Below, piece after piece: positions 22,132 through 32,670 of a DNA stretch of 64,000 nt. Origin of the DNA: Diplodia intermedia (taxonomy: Eukaryota > Ascomycota > Dothideomycetes > Botryosphaeriales > Botryosphaeriaceae). Position numbers and translations under genes: made by a program. Below the pieces are notes generated by a model that saw only the letters and a list, made by a program, of their open reading frames with translations, was not told where the DNA came from and did no database searches. Within the stretch, counting starts at the first letter, position 1. Every line of letters starts with the position of its first letter. Where the stretch lies: assembly GCA_021495925.1 (NCBI GenBank), contig JAKEKT010000004.1:620001-684000 (forward strand), read 5' to 3'.

Positions 22132-24137
22132 CTAAGCGTTTGCCCCCCCATCAACTCTCTCAACATGCACGCCATGCCTCTTCCCCGCAACGACATCCTT
22201 CTCCATGTGCACCTCAATGTGAGAACTGAGCAGCGGACTCGGATCCTCGACCCAAAACGCACAAACCGTCGTAATCACACCAAACGGAATGCTCGCGTAA
22301 AACACCATCCGAAACGCCTTCGCATACGTCTCCCTGAAGGCCGCCTTGGTTGCCTCGGCCACAGCCTCGCTCACACCGCCAGGCACCGCCTGCAGCGCGC
22401 CGGGCACGCCGACCGCGTTCTCGATCACGGCCGGGACCAGCGCGGCCAAGTTCTCGGGATCGAAGCCGGCCGCGACCGCGGCGCCGGCGATGTTGGCGCC
22501 CAGCTCGCGGTTGGCGACGGAGCGCAGGATGCTGCTGAAGACGGCGTTCCCGATCGAGCCGCCGGCGCTCCTGAACGTCCCGATCAGGCCCGACGCGACG
22601 CCCAGCGCGTCCTGCGGCACGAACAGGCCCGCCGTCACGTACGCGATCGTCGTCAGCCACGTGAAGCAGCCCTGGCCGAAGAACTGCAGCGCGATCCACG
22701 CCGCCCGGTTGCGCGGGACCGCGGCCGCGTAGCACGCCGTGAAGGCCGTCTGGACGACGAGCGCGACGACTATCTGCTCGCGCACGTGCTTGATGCGGTG
22801 CAGCAGCGACGGGATGAGCCAGCCGCCGACGACGCCGCCGAGGCCGTTGGGGATGGCGATGACGCCGATCTGGGTCGGGTCGTTGGTGTACATGTACAGC
22901 GTGGCCTGCGGCAGCAGCGCCGCCATGGCGTACCAGATGAAGCCCGAGACGAAGACGATGAGCAGGTGGATGGTGAACTTGCGCAGCATGGCGAAGAGCG
23001 AGCGCGGGAAGAGCGGCTTGGCCGGCACGGTGAAGTCGTACGCGAAGCAGGCCGCCGTGGTGAGCGCGCCGACGGTGATGGTCGACGCGACGAGCGCTTT
23101 GGAGTAGGAGGACTTGCCCAGGTAGGTCAGGCCGACGAGGCAGGTGGTCAGGCCAGCGGTGAAGAGGAAGAGGCCGATCCAGTCCAGCTCTTTGAACTCG
23201 TCCCAGCGAGACTTGTCGTAGTCCTTTCGCGGCCGAGACGGGGGGAAGTAGAAGACGGCAATGCCGACGGTGCACAGAGCTGAGTAAATGATGGCGATGT
23301 AGTAGCACCATCGCCATGTCGCCTCCTCGGCGAGCTTGTTGGCAATCAGCACGCTAAAGGAGGCCCAGGGGATGTTGATGCAGAACTCCGTCCAGCCGAG
23401 TCCGATGCCCCTGCGTCTGCATGTCAGAACCCAGCTGGAAAGTAAGTTGAGACGGAGCGGGCGACGGTGTTCATTGATACGTGGAGTGACAGATACGCAC
23501 CGGTACTTGTTGGGAAGGAGTTCGGAGATGCCGGCATACGCCACGAACGCAACACCAGCACCGAAGCCAACAATTGTCGACGCTGCAGCTACGGTAGTTG
23601 TCTTGTGAGCAGTTGCTCCGATTATCTAAATACCGTTAGTCTTGCAGTCGTCAGAGAGTTCCAAGCAAGAATTCACCTACCGCACCCACCAGCGTAATGA
23701 TCTGGCCAGACAGTGTGACCCAGCGACGGCCGAAAATGTCACTCCAGCCTCCGGCGATGGAGAACGACACGGCGGATGCGACGCTCCAGCCGCCCGCAAT
23801 CCAGACGATGTTCTCCGTATCGTTCAAGTCTTGCCCGATGGGATTGAGGATGCCGTTGACAAGCACGTAGCCGCATGCCACGGGAGCAACAAACGACATG
23901 CCCAGGAACTTTTGTATAGGGGAGTTTATCAGTTCAGTCGACCATGCCCCGTTGTATACCGCGGCGCGATGCATGACTTACGAAGACAGCAATCATGGCT
24001 GAAATGGAGACCTTCTCCTCTTCATCGCCCATGGTTCCCGAAGCCTGCCGAGGAACTGCATTGCTTGGGGTTGTGACGACAGCCTCGAGTGAGTCGGCGG
24101 GCCGGTTCTTCTCGAGCCCATGATCTGTGGCTGCCAT
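22132..24137 (-). CDS. MFS transporter, TRI12 / siderophore-carrier type
   Basis: Polytopic carrier of 595 residues, the size of the fungal TRI12/siderophore-transporter group with about 14 helices. Exons 23982-24137, 23681-23908, 23501-23625 and 22132-23410 join in frame. They give FLGMSFVAPVACGYVLVNG, the motif-A loop GGWSDIFGRRWV, the helix-5 region ISELLPNKYRGIGLGW and WASFSVLIANKL, and the late segment GTFRSAGGSIGNAVF typical of the family. The first 40 residues are hydrophilic and cytosolic. Members export fungal metabolites or import ferric siderophores; the substrate cannot be decided here. Being next to a LaeA-like methyltransferase and another MFS gene fits a metabolite role, but no biosynthetic core enzyme is near. 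Direct repeats flank the gene. Confidence 0.87.
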
Positions 24138-25223
24138 GCTGGGTTGAACTATGGCTAGACGCAGAGGTAAGGGTGAAAGAAGAACTGCTTTGGAGAGAGG
24201 GACACTTGGAATTCGGCTTCCTCAAGTGCCACGGGAAATTTATATGTGAGCGTATTCAATCGGCGGGTATATCTGTATAGCGGAGGCTTAGAGTTCAGAC
24301 TTCTGCCGCAACCCCCATGCATGAGTATGACGACCGCCACGAGTCAGCAGCTTCGGCACTGCAGGCGAGACAGGGGAAGGTCGGGATGGACAAAAGCGAA
24401 TCGCTGCCGACGAGAGCGCATCAACAGCAAGGTGTGTCGTGGAAGCTGCCGACAGACGGGAGGAACGCCTCTTCCCCACTCTTAGTGGGTCCTTTGATGT
24501 GCCGAGAATCTGGGGTTACCCGGCGCACCCCCGCAATCCCACCCATCGGCTTCTGCCAAAGACACTGCTTCATGTTGCATTTGTCCTCCTCCCTCGCGTT
24601 TCTGCCCCGACCCAGCTTCGTCGCGGCCGATCAACGAGCGTGGCGAACCCGTCTCACCTGCTTGATACACCCGGGACCATGGGAATGGACGCGAGGGGGC
24701 GATGCAGTCTAGATCTCCGGCACTCACGAGTGCCTGTCATGCCGGCAGTTGCGACGCTTACCAAGTTTGCTGTGCGCCCTGGCGAGATGATGCCTCTAAC
24801 GGCTGGCTCCCAAAACCGCGTCCGTCCGATTGGTCCTCCGGTCTGCGGGGAAGGCCCAATGCCTGTAGTAAGACAGTGACTCGACCCCCCTGTATTCAAC
24901 TGCCTGCATGAACATTATGATGCGGTAGTTATGTAAGGCACAATTTATTTTGTCACCCGCTGCGCCATCTCAAACCACCGGCATCCAGATCTGCGCCCCG
25001 ACCAACCACAACGACCAACCCATGTAGCCTCTTGCGGGCGGACTCGGCTCGTATTTGGTGTGCTTTCCTCAGGGAATGAGCCGCTGTCGGCGCCACCACG
25101 AACCTTCCCGATCGGTGCGTGTCACCCAAGGCAGCTTCCTGAACACCCGGGGAGCGTTGACTGGCATCCCAATCCCTTAAAGCAAGGCAACCTCATGCTC
25201 ATCAGAATGCTTCCCTCCTCTTT
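24138..25223. other. intergenic with one copy of a dispersed repeat
   Basis: Upstream of the TRI12-like gene and downstream of the DUF3433 gene. It holds a repeat copy at 24914-24960. No other feature could be supported. Confidence 0.5.
24914..24960 (+). repeat. dispersed repeat copy 2 (TTTTGTCACCCGC)
   Basis: Contains ATTATGATGCGG and then CAATTTATTTTGTCACCCGC, matching copy 1 except for an 11-nt longer spacer and two substitutions. It lies 777 bp upstream of the TRI12-like start codon, in the same orientation as copy 1. Confidence 0.6.
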
Positions 25224-27773
25224 TCAATAGACGTCCCAAGTTGAAACGCCCGTCACTCTGCCCTTCCGCCAATCCACACCGTGCTTGTACTCGGCTGCGA
25301 TCGGTTCCTCGTCGATACCGCAATGATCCTCACCATCCCTGCCTCTGAACCACCCGAGTGCATACGTTCCCTTCTTCTTCTCCAGATTACGCGTCATGGC
25401 CTTGCTATCGAGCCTCTGCGTATCCACAAAGTTCACCAGCATGTTACTTTGATGGATGAATGCGAGCACAGACGCAATGCTACCGGGCTGGCGTGGCAGG
25501 AAGTAGTGCCTCCGCTTCGCGTACACAAGACTGGCAACGACGCACAGGTAGACGAGGATACCAAGAGCCAAAGCGAACGACACCCAGAAGGATTTGAACG
25601 TTTCGTCCGTGGTGTAGCGGCTATCGTTGTCGTCGTCATGTGGGAGATCGTGGCCTTCACCAGAGATGAACTTCTTGCCATCGACCGAGAACGACGACAT
25701 GCACACTGTCAAAACCTCGGTCATGATGGCGCCGACACCAACGGCAGAGACGAGGTAGTGGCGGTTGAAGAAGGCCTTGACGGGAAGGTAGCCAGGCATG
25801 GTGCCAGTGTAGTCAAGAGTGAGGGTGCGCGGTGGCGCGTTGCGGCGCGAGAGGATATAGAAAGGCTCGACGATGCGGACGTCCATATCGAGAGTACCCC
25901 AGAGAAGCTTGATGATGGTGCCCATGGCGGTGAGGAGGAAGGGAATCTTCTCGGTGACAATGTTGGCGTCTGGCTGGAACAAGAAGATGGGCAGAAGGGC
26001 CATGACGATGATGATGCCGCAGATGTACGGGATACCACCTTTGAGCGTGAGCATGAGAGGATGGGGGTTCTCAAACTTCTCCGTCACATCTGCCGTGCGC
26101 GTGTTGCGAATGTATTCCCCTTGCCAGAGAGAACTTTTGTGGAGAATGTAGCGGCGGTGCGCAAGTTGCTTGTGGATGACGTGCGTTGGCGCTATGTCCA
26201 GTCCTTGGAAGTCTTGCAGAATGTGACTCTGCGTTGCCATGGTAGCGATGCCAGCAATGCCCTTTGGGTCGCTCAGCAAACCACTCTTTCTCCGAAGTTT
26301 GAGTAGGAGAAGCATGCCGCAAAACGCCACAGCGAACAAAGATGCCGACATTATGCGTGACCAGACCGGAACGATTCGGATGAATTTCTCGCCATCTTCG
26401 CTCCTGTCATCCTTTTCTGGGTACATTTTCACGGATGCTGACTGCAGGACCGGAACAAGGCTGCCAGAGATGAGAGTTGCCAGAGACGAGAATAGAACCG
26501 CCCATTGCCGGTGGCGCGCTGCCCGTATGGGGATGAGATATGACAGGAAAGTCAGATAGTCCATGTTCAAGCTGGCGGATGCGGTGGCACCTCCAGGACG
26601 AGAGAGCTGATAGTAAGGTTCAAGCCGTTTGACTTCAAAGTCGGAGATCTGCCAAAGAATACCGTAGGATAGGAGGATGATTGTCGGTGCATATTTCCAG
26701 GTGAAGTAGTCTGTCAGGGAGATCTCCTGTGGGCTTTGAAATTTGAGAAGTCCGTCGTCGTCACCTTTCCGCATTGAGATCTGGCAGAGCAGTTCCTGTA
26801 CGACTCCAAGGCCTATTGCAATCATGATAAGCATTGTGATCCACCACGAGCCCATCGACATCGGCCTCCAGGATGGCATATCGGGATCTGGAGGGAAGTA
26901 ATAGCTCGTCTCCGACTGGCCGTTTGAAGCGGTGGCGACCCTGTCGATGATGCTGCGACGTTCGTACTCGGCTCCATCAAGATTGCTGAGATCGACCACA
27001 GGCGTCTCCACAGCTAGAATCTCCCCGATCTTTTCTGCTGCCTTTTGGGCTTCCTTGCGTTGTGCCTTGGCTGATGTCTGTCCCCTCTTGACCGTTGCCT
27101 GACGGACCGGCTCGGACGCGTCCAGAACTCCATGCATGCCGCCTCCCAGCCTGGTAGGCTTGCGGTCAATATTTCGTTTCTGACTCGCGCCACCCAAGCC
27201 TGCGTAGGCGCCTCTGATCTCCTGGTCTGACTTGCCGGACTCTTCCCCTACCGACATTTTCCGAAGCGCAATTGGGCCTTCGAACGCACTGATGTCGAAA
27301 GCAATGCTGTCACCATCACATTCCTCTTCAACACCCATTAGTTTGGTTTTGCCCAGATCTCCGCTTCCACTTTCATCGCCATCGTCCAATCTGCCGTACC
27401 TCGATCGTCGTGATCCTCTGAAAGGTTTCAGCGAACCGAGCTTACTGAACAAGCTGGGCTGACGCGACGGCACAGGGCTGATCTGGGTGAAAGAAGCTGG
27501 CGCAGAGTCATAGGCGGTGGATGCAGAGAAAGCTGGTGGTGACGGTACATCGGAGACGGCGAATGAAGTCTTGTCCGGCGAGGATATGGATGAAGCATAA
27601 GAGTATCGTTGGCGAGAATCGCGTCGCGTAGAAACCAGAGAAGGACGTTGAGGGCCAGGCGAGTCTAGATGGGGAGAAGGTGTCTCTCCGTGAATGGCGT
27701 GGCGGTCCGAGAACGGGCTGTATCCTTCCGTGGCAGGGGAACCTGCACGCAGCGAAGCAGGCACGCTATCCAT
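25224..27773 (-). CDS. DUF3433 polytopic membrane protein (spray-like)
   Basis: Single-exon 849-residue protein. The N-terminal ~300 residues are Ser/Pro-rich, charged and probably cytosolic. The rest has two copies of a DUF3433 unit: helix WWITMLIMIAIGLGVVQ, then TDYFTWKYAPTIILLSYGIL, VKRLEPYYQLSRPGGA and NMDYLTF in the first; GGIPYICGIIIVMALLPIFLF, MDVRIVEPFYILSRRNAPP and LDYTGTMPGYLPVKAF in the second. The paired motif EP[FY]Y.LSR is the family hallmark. I recall the Neurospora spray protein, linked to calcium and hyphal branching, as belonging here; the molecular role is not established. The C-terminal ~70 residues form a cytosolic tail. No related neighbour is seen. Confidence 0.85.
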   Translation of the reverse strand: MDSVPASLRAGSPATEGYSPFSDRHAIHGETPSPHLDSPGPQRPSLVSTRRDSRQRYSYASSISSPDKTSFAVSDVPSPPAFSASTAYDSAPASFTQISPVPSRQPSLFSKLGSLKPFRGSRRSRYGRLDDGDESGSGDLGKTKLMGVEEECDGDSIAFDISAFEGPIALRKMSVGEESGKSDQEIRGAYAGLGGASQKRNIDRKPTRLGGGMHGVLDASEPVRQATVKRGQTSAKAQRKEAQKAAEKIGEILAVETPVVDLSNLDGAEYERRSIIDRVATASNGQSETSYYFPPDPDMPSWRPMSMGSWWITMLIMIAIGLGVVQELLCQISMRKGDDDGLLKFQSPQEISLTDYFTWKYAPTIILLSYGILWQISDFEVKRLEPYYQLSRPGGATASASLNMDYLTFLSYLIPIRAARHRQWAVLFSSLATLISGSLVPVLQSASVKMYPEKDDRSEDGEKFIRIVPVWSRIMSASLFAVAFCGMLLLLKLRRKSGLLSDPKGIAGIATMATQSHILQDFQGLDIAPTHVIHKQLAHRRYILHKSSLWQGEYIRNTRTADVTEKFENPHPLMLTLKGGIPYICGIIIVMALLPIFLFQPDANIVTEKIPFLLTAMGTIIKLLWGTLDMDVRIVEPFYILSRRNAPPRTLTLDYTGTMPGYLPVKAFFNRHYLVSAVGVGAIMTEVLTVCMSSFSVDGKKFISGEGHDLPHDDDNDSRYTTDETFKSFWVSFALALGILVYLCVVASLVYAKRRHYFLPRQPGSIASVLAFIHQSNMLVNFVDTQRLDSKAMTRNLEKKKGTYALGWFRGRDGEDHCGIDEEPIAAEYKHGVDWRKGRVTGVSTWDVY

Positions 27774-29206
27774 TGTTGAGGAAGCGGAGCGTGATAGTGT
27801 GCGAGGCTTCAGGCAGCGTGCGGTCCTCTCCCGGGAACGAGTGGACGTACGGCGAACTCAACGATTCCCTCAAGAGCAGTGAGAGAGGATCAGGTGAATG
27901 CTGAGGCTGCGGGGTCAGGAAGCAAACAAACAGCGGACCCGACCCGACAGGCGACAGCGACACAGCAGGTCCAAGGCATCCTTCCCGGGGTTTGGAATGG
28001 CGGGTACTCAGCGGTAGGATGGGAGGCGGCGCAGGTCCCCTCCAATCCCACGCAAGACCGACAGCCAGCCCCCAATATTGGTGCCCCAAGCTCTTGTGAT
28101 CAGCGCTCTAGAGTCGCAGCGAAAGAGAGGCCAAGATGGGGGCCACAACGGCTGAGATAGGACGCTACCGGCAACATGGCGCGACGGTGGAAGCCAGCCG
28201 CGCCGGCAAGCGGGAGAGCTGAGTTCAGCATGTGTTCGGGCGCATTGGCAGCTGATTGCGGCTCGGAGCGTTCTGGCAGCACGGCGAGTGCGAGTCTCGA
28301 GAGGGCGCGTTTTCCCGGAGCGGCTGTCTCGGCGCAAGCCATCGGGCTAAAGATAGGCCAGCTGGGCATTTCAGCCTTGCCCGGCGGCTTTGCGTGCTGT
28401 CATGTAGCCGGCGCTAGGTGCTCGAAGCGGTGGAGACCCGCTGAGGTTGTCACAGCAGCAGCGGACGGAGGGAACGAATGGTTGAACAAGGGAGGGCAGC
28501 AGCACTCGCTTGCTGCCTGTTTACTGCAGTCCTCGCCCAGCCGAGGAAAACTCTTCTCGTCGTCTTCGCACACAAACCCCACATCTCAACACCATCCTCT
28601 CGTCCCGTCCCGCCCATCGTGATGTGCACAGGGATTGCATGTCGCACTGATGTCTCCTGCACCTATGCAGGAAGCACCCCACCTGGCTGGTTGCTGGATG
28701 ATGCTTGTAGCTGACTCCGTCTCGCGCCTTCCAGCTCCAGCCTTATCCTCATCCGTAAGCCATCACCTTCCCCACGTCACGCCATCCGTGCAGTATCATG
28801 ATGATTCCTTTATCATTCATTGTTTCAAGACGGAACGGAGGGGATTTTTCGTACTTCTTCCCTGTGAATGAGCCTTTCACGCTGACCTCTGCACCTCTCG
28901 AGTCGCCTCTGTTGCGGAGACGCGCGGACAGGGCGTATGCTGACAACCGAGACCAAGAGCAAGACGATGACTCGCGCGACTCGAGTGGTTTTCTGGAAGA
29001 CAACCTTGACGCGCCGCTCACATTGATACGCGTACAGACTCGATATGTAGTAATACGACACCGTTTCACATTCCGTGCATTAAGCTTTCCAATTGCAATG
29101 AACCACCGGGCGCCGCATATTGACATGTCCAGCTTTTCTTTTCCAACTCGGACCAGCAGCCATGGGCTCTTGATCGAGTATATGGCAGTATATAACAATC
29201 ATCCAC
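27774..29206. other. intergenic, no supported feature
   Basis: 1.43 kb between the start of the DUF3433 gene and the end of the HVA1-type gene. Frames on both strands are short and lack motifs. It must contain the DUF3433 promoter. Confidence 0.5.
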
Positions 29207-30171
29207 CTACGACGACTTGTTCCTCCCGCTGCGCCGGGGCTCGCCCGTCTCGGTGGCGGCCTTCTTGGGCTCCTTCTTCGGCTTGGCCTTCGCTGCTTGC
29301 TTCTTCTCGCCGTTCTCCGCCTTCTTGGGCCTACCGCGACCCTTCTTACCGTTCGCCTCGGCCTCGGTCTTCTGCTGCTTGGCCGGCGGTTCGTCGTCTT
29401 GCTTGTCGTCGCTCTTTTCCTCGGACTTCTTCTTTTCCTCGCCGTTGGTCTCCTTGGCCTTCCGTTTGTCGCCCGGCTGCGCCTCGCCGGTCTCCTTCTT
29501 CTCTGAAGTCTTCTCTTCTTCCTTTTCATCCTTGGCGGGCTCCTTCTTTTCCTCGCCCTTGGCTTCATTCTTGTCTCCCTCGGCCTTCTTCTCGCCATTG
29601 GTGGCCTCCTTCTCCGCTGCCTTGTTCTCCTTGTCTTCATCCTTCTTCTCCTCCTCCTTGTTGTCCTTGTCGTCGTCCTTCTTTTCCGCCTTCTCCTCGG
29701 AGCCATTGGCCTTGCTCTCGAGCTCGAGCTCGGAGGTTTTCTTCACAACATCGTTGCCGGGGCGCTCGATGTGCACGGCGGGGTTCTCGGGATCGGCGTT
29801 CTTCTTGATGGTGTTGCCCTTGTTGGACTCGATGGCGATCTCGCCCTCCTTGGCGACCTCGGCGACCGTACCGCCGGGCGCACCACCGCCCCACTTCCAC
29901 GACACTACAGTCGCAAAGCAAAACACAGGTCAGCGACAGGGTTTCCACAGGCTTCGGGCAGGACAAAGAAGAAAGGATGGGTTCGGGTTGTTTGGCTGAC
30001 ATGCGCGGCGGCGCGCGTACTACGTCATCGCACGGCCCGGGGAACGGGCAGGCGCCGGGGTAGACGCGTGCAGACGCGAGGGCGCGTGCATGAAGGGGTG
30101 CGCTTCAGGCAGTTGCGACTGGGTATGCGATTGGACAGCCTACCTTCGTCGCCCTTCTGGAGCTCAGACAT
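29207..30171 (-). CDS. HVA1 (hypervirulence-associated) tudor-domain protein with AT-hook
   Basis: Predicted 241-residue protein. Exon 1 (30144-30171) codes for MSELQKGDE, and a 239-nt intron separates it from the rest. The join gives KGDEVSWKWGGGAPGGTV, followed by GNTIKKNADPENPAVHIER and GNDVVKKTSEL: a complete HVA1 tudor fold at residues 5-68. Residues 75-190 are a highly charged Lys/Glu linker, surely disordered. Residues 198-204 (GRGRPKK) are a canonical AT-hook, followed by a basic tail ending RRSGRNKSS. Together they suggest a nuclear, DNA-binding protein of chromatin. The HVA1 domain is also found in bacteria and fungi with little known chemistry. The intron is long for this window and might hold regulatory sequence. 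Confidence 0.85.
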
Positions 30172-30760
30172 GGTGATGGGCGTTCGGAGCTGAGGGAGCT
30201 CGAGCTGCTAGCGCTGCGGCAGCTGAACAGGCGCGGGTGGGCGGCAAATGAGAGTGAGGGTGGTCGCAGGGCGGATGCGACGATGGACGAGGGATGATTG
30301 ATGCGCGCGCAGGTGTGGCCGATGGGAAAGGAGAGAGAGGAGTCAAATGGTGTGATGTATGGAGCTGGGAAAGACGGACGGCTGCTCGGAGACTTGAAGC
30401 TCGCCGGGCGATCGATCGAGGACAGCCTCTGATTGGCTGGCGCAGAGCCAGCGTCATGCCCAGAGCAGCCGTCCACGTGACAAGGCTAACCACTGCGTCA
30501 ACTGCCTTCACGGGCTGTGTCCACTGCCTCTCTCCTCGGCCCCAGCCACCCGTCCACCTCCTCTCTCCAGCCCGTCGCCGCTTTGGCGCTCGCGGTGGCT
30601 GGCCGCCTGGCTGCGTCGCCGCGGCGCGTTGCTGCAACTGGCCGCCACCAGCGTGTCGCGCTCGGGCAACTGCGAACGGGCTGCACGTTTCAGCAGTGGA
30701 GCTAATCACGAATAGACTCGAATCATGGACGCCGAGCTATCCATACTTTCTATCGACAAC
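30172..30760. other. intergenic, HVA1 promoter and glycerol kinase 3' flank
   Basis: 589 bp with the upstream region of the HVA1-type gene. No gene or repeat was found. Long frames here on both strands are by-products of GC-rich sequence. Confidence 0.5.
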
Positions 30761-32670
30761 CTACAAGTGGCTGCGCCGGGCGTTCCGGAGCCTCTTGAGG
30801 CTCTGCAGAATCTCAATCTTCCTCAGCTCCAGCTGCAGATCCTCCTCGTCCATGCCGTCCAAATCAATGTTGCCGTCGCTGGCCGCCGAGTCGATGCGTG
30901 GCCTGAGTTTCGGAGCCTCAGGTGTGGACAGCGGCTTGCCGGGCACGTCAACCCAGCCTCTGCATTTCTCGACCGCCTTCGTCCAGGCCGCGAATTTCGC
31001 ACCCCGGTCGGCGGCTGAGGTCGACGGCTCGAAGACAGTGCCGCCGGCCCGATTGACGTCGCGCAGCTCGGCGAAGCTGCGCCAAACCCCCGTCGCCAGA
31101 CCAGCTGCAATGGCCGCGCCGAGCGCTGTGGTCTCACGCATCCTGCAGCGCACCGCATGTCAATGGCGTGTTCCTCAATGCGACCATCGGGCATACGTAC
31201 TTTGGCCGGTATACCGGAATGCCGATGGTGTCGGCTTGGGTCTGCATGCAGAGATCCGAGTTCGACATGCCACCGTCGACAGCCAATTCGGCAAGAGCGT
31301 GGCCGCTGTCGAGCTGCATGGCATCAAGAATGGCCTTTGTCTGGTAGCAAGTTGCCTCCAATGTGGCGCGAGCGATGTGGCCCTTCTTTGTGTTGAGCGT
31401 GATGCCGACTGTAGGTTTATTCTCGTCAGTCGTCGTGTTCTCGGTGAAGCTGCAGCTACAATCGACGGCTGGAGGCGGTTGAAGACTTACACATTGTGCC
31501 CTTTGCATCGTCGATCCAGTACGGGGCGAAGAGGCCGCTGAAGGCCGTGACGAAGACAACCCCTCCATTGTCCTCCACCGAAGTGGCGAGCTCATTGATC
31601 TCCGGGGCCTCATTGAAGAGGTTGAGGTTGTTCTGGAGGAACTTGATGCCCGATCCTGCCACTGCGATGCTACCCTCCAGCGCATACACTGGCTTACCGT
31701 CGAAAACGTATGCGATCGTGGCCAGAAGTCCATGTTTGGAGATCACAGGTTTGTCGCCCACGTTGTACAACAGGAAGCAACCTGTTCCGTAAGTGTTCTT
31801 GGCAAGGCCCGGCGAGAACCCCTTCTGGCCGACCAATGCGGCCGACTGGTCTCCCAGACAGCCTGCAATGACGAACCCCTTCAGGGCTCCCGACGTCAGG
31901 GTCCCGTATGCCTTGGCATCGATGCTGTCGACAATCCTGGGCAAGTGCACCTTGGCCCTGTTCAACTGAAAGAAGTCTAGCAACGTATCATCATAACGCA
32001 GGCTCGAGATGTCCATGAACATGGTTCGCGAGGCGTTGGTGGCATCAGTCACGAAAACATTATTGGCAGGTCCTCCGTTCAGCTGGTACACCAGCCAGGT
32101 GTCCACAGTACCGAACGCCAACTTTCCCTCGTCGTATGCGGCCTTGACGTCGGGAACATTCCAGAGCATCCACAACAGCTTCGCGGAACTGGGGTACGTG
32201 GACAATGGTAGTCCACAGATTTGCTGAAGTTTGTCCGCCCCAGGCCGTTCCTTGAGCTCACGCACCAGCGCCTGGGCTCGCGTGTCGGTCCAGACGATAG
32301 CATTGTAGAGCGGTCTTCCCGTCTCTCGGTCCCACACCACAGTCGTTTCGCGCTGGTTCGTGATGCCGACCGCTCTGATCTGCGAACGGCTATACCCTTG
32401 GGACTCGAAGGACTTGACGGCTTCTTCGATGCAGAATTCGACGCTGGAGACAATCTCCAGGGGGTCGTGCTCGTGCCAGCTGGAGGTAGTCAGTGCTTGC
32501 TTCAAGAGAAGGATCTAGATGCTGTCATACCCAGAGTTTGGAAAGTACTGTGTGAACTCCACCTGATGCGAAGCAACCAGCTCCCCGGACGGATTGAAGA
32601 TCAGGAAGCGGGAACTGGTTGTTCCCTGGTCGATCGCACCAACAAAGATCTCTTCGTAGTTGCTGTTCAT
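30761..32670 (-). CDS. GUT1: glycerol kinase
   Basis: ATP-dependent kinase forming glycerol 3-phosphate in the cytosol, 572 residues. Exons are 32531-32670, 31491-32479, 31201-31408 and 30761-31142. FGGY-family landmarks in order: GAIDQGTTSSRFLIF (phosphate-binding), AVGITNQRETTVVWDRETG, YNAIVWTDTR, FGTVDTWLVYQL, TDATNASRTMFMDI, GCLGDQSAALVGQ, KNTYGTGCFLL, LEGSIAVAGSGIKFL, SGLFAPYWIDDAKGTM and, after the third intron, HIARATLEATCYQTKAI and LAVDGGMSNSDLCMQTQAD. The last exon supplies TTALGAAIAAGLATGVW and a polar C-terminal extension of ~100 residues ending RRSHL. It faces away from an aquaglyceroporin 1.47 kb to the right, so uptake and phosphorylation of glycerol probably share control. Confidence 0.95.

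Noticed and set aside
22165..23283. 372-codon plus-strand frame
   Set aside because: Antisense to the TRI12-like carrier; composition dominated by Arg, Asp and Ala, no motif.
28798..29808. 336-codon plus-strand frame
   Set aside because: Mostly antisense to the HVA1-type gene; Ser/Pro/Arg low complexity generated by the Lys/Glu repeats of the real strand.
30294..31541. 415-codon plus-strand frame
   Set aside because: Antisense to glycerol kinase and its 3' flank; no family similarity, while the minus strand is unmistakable.
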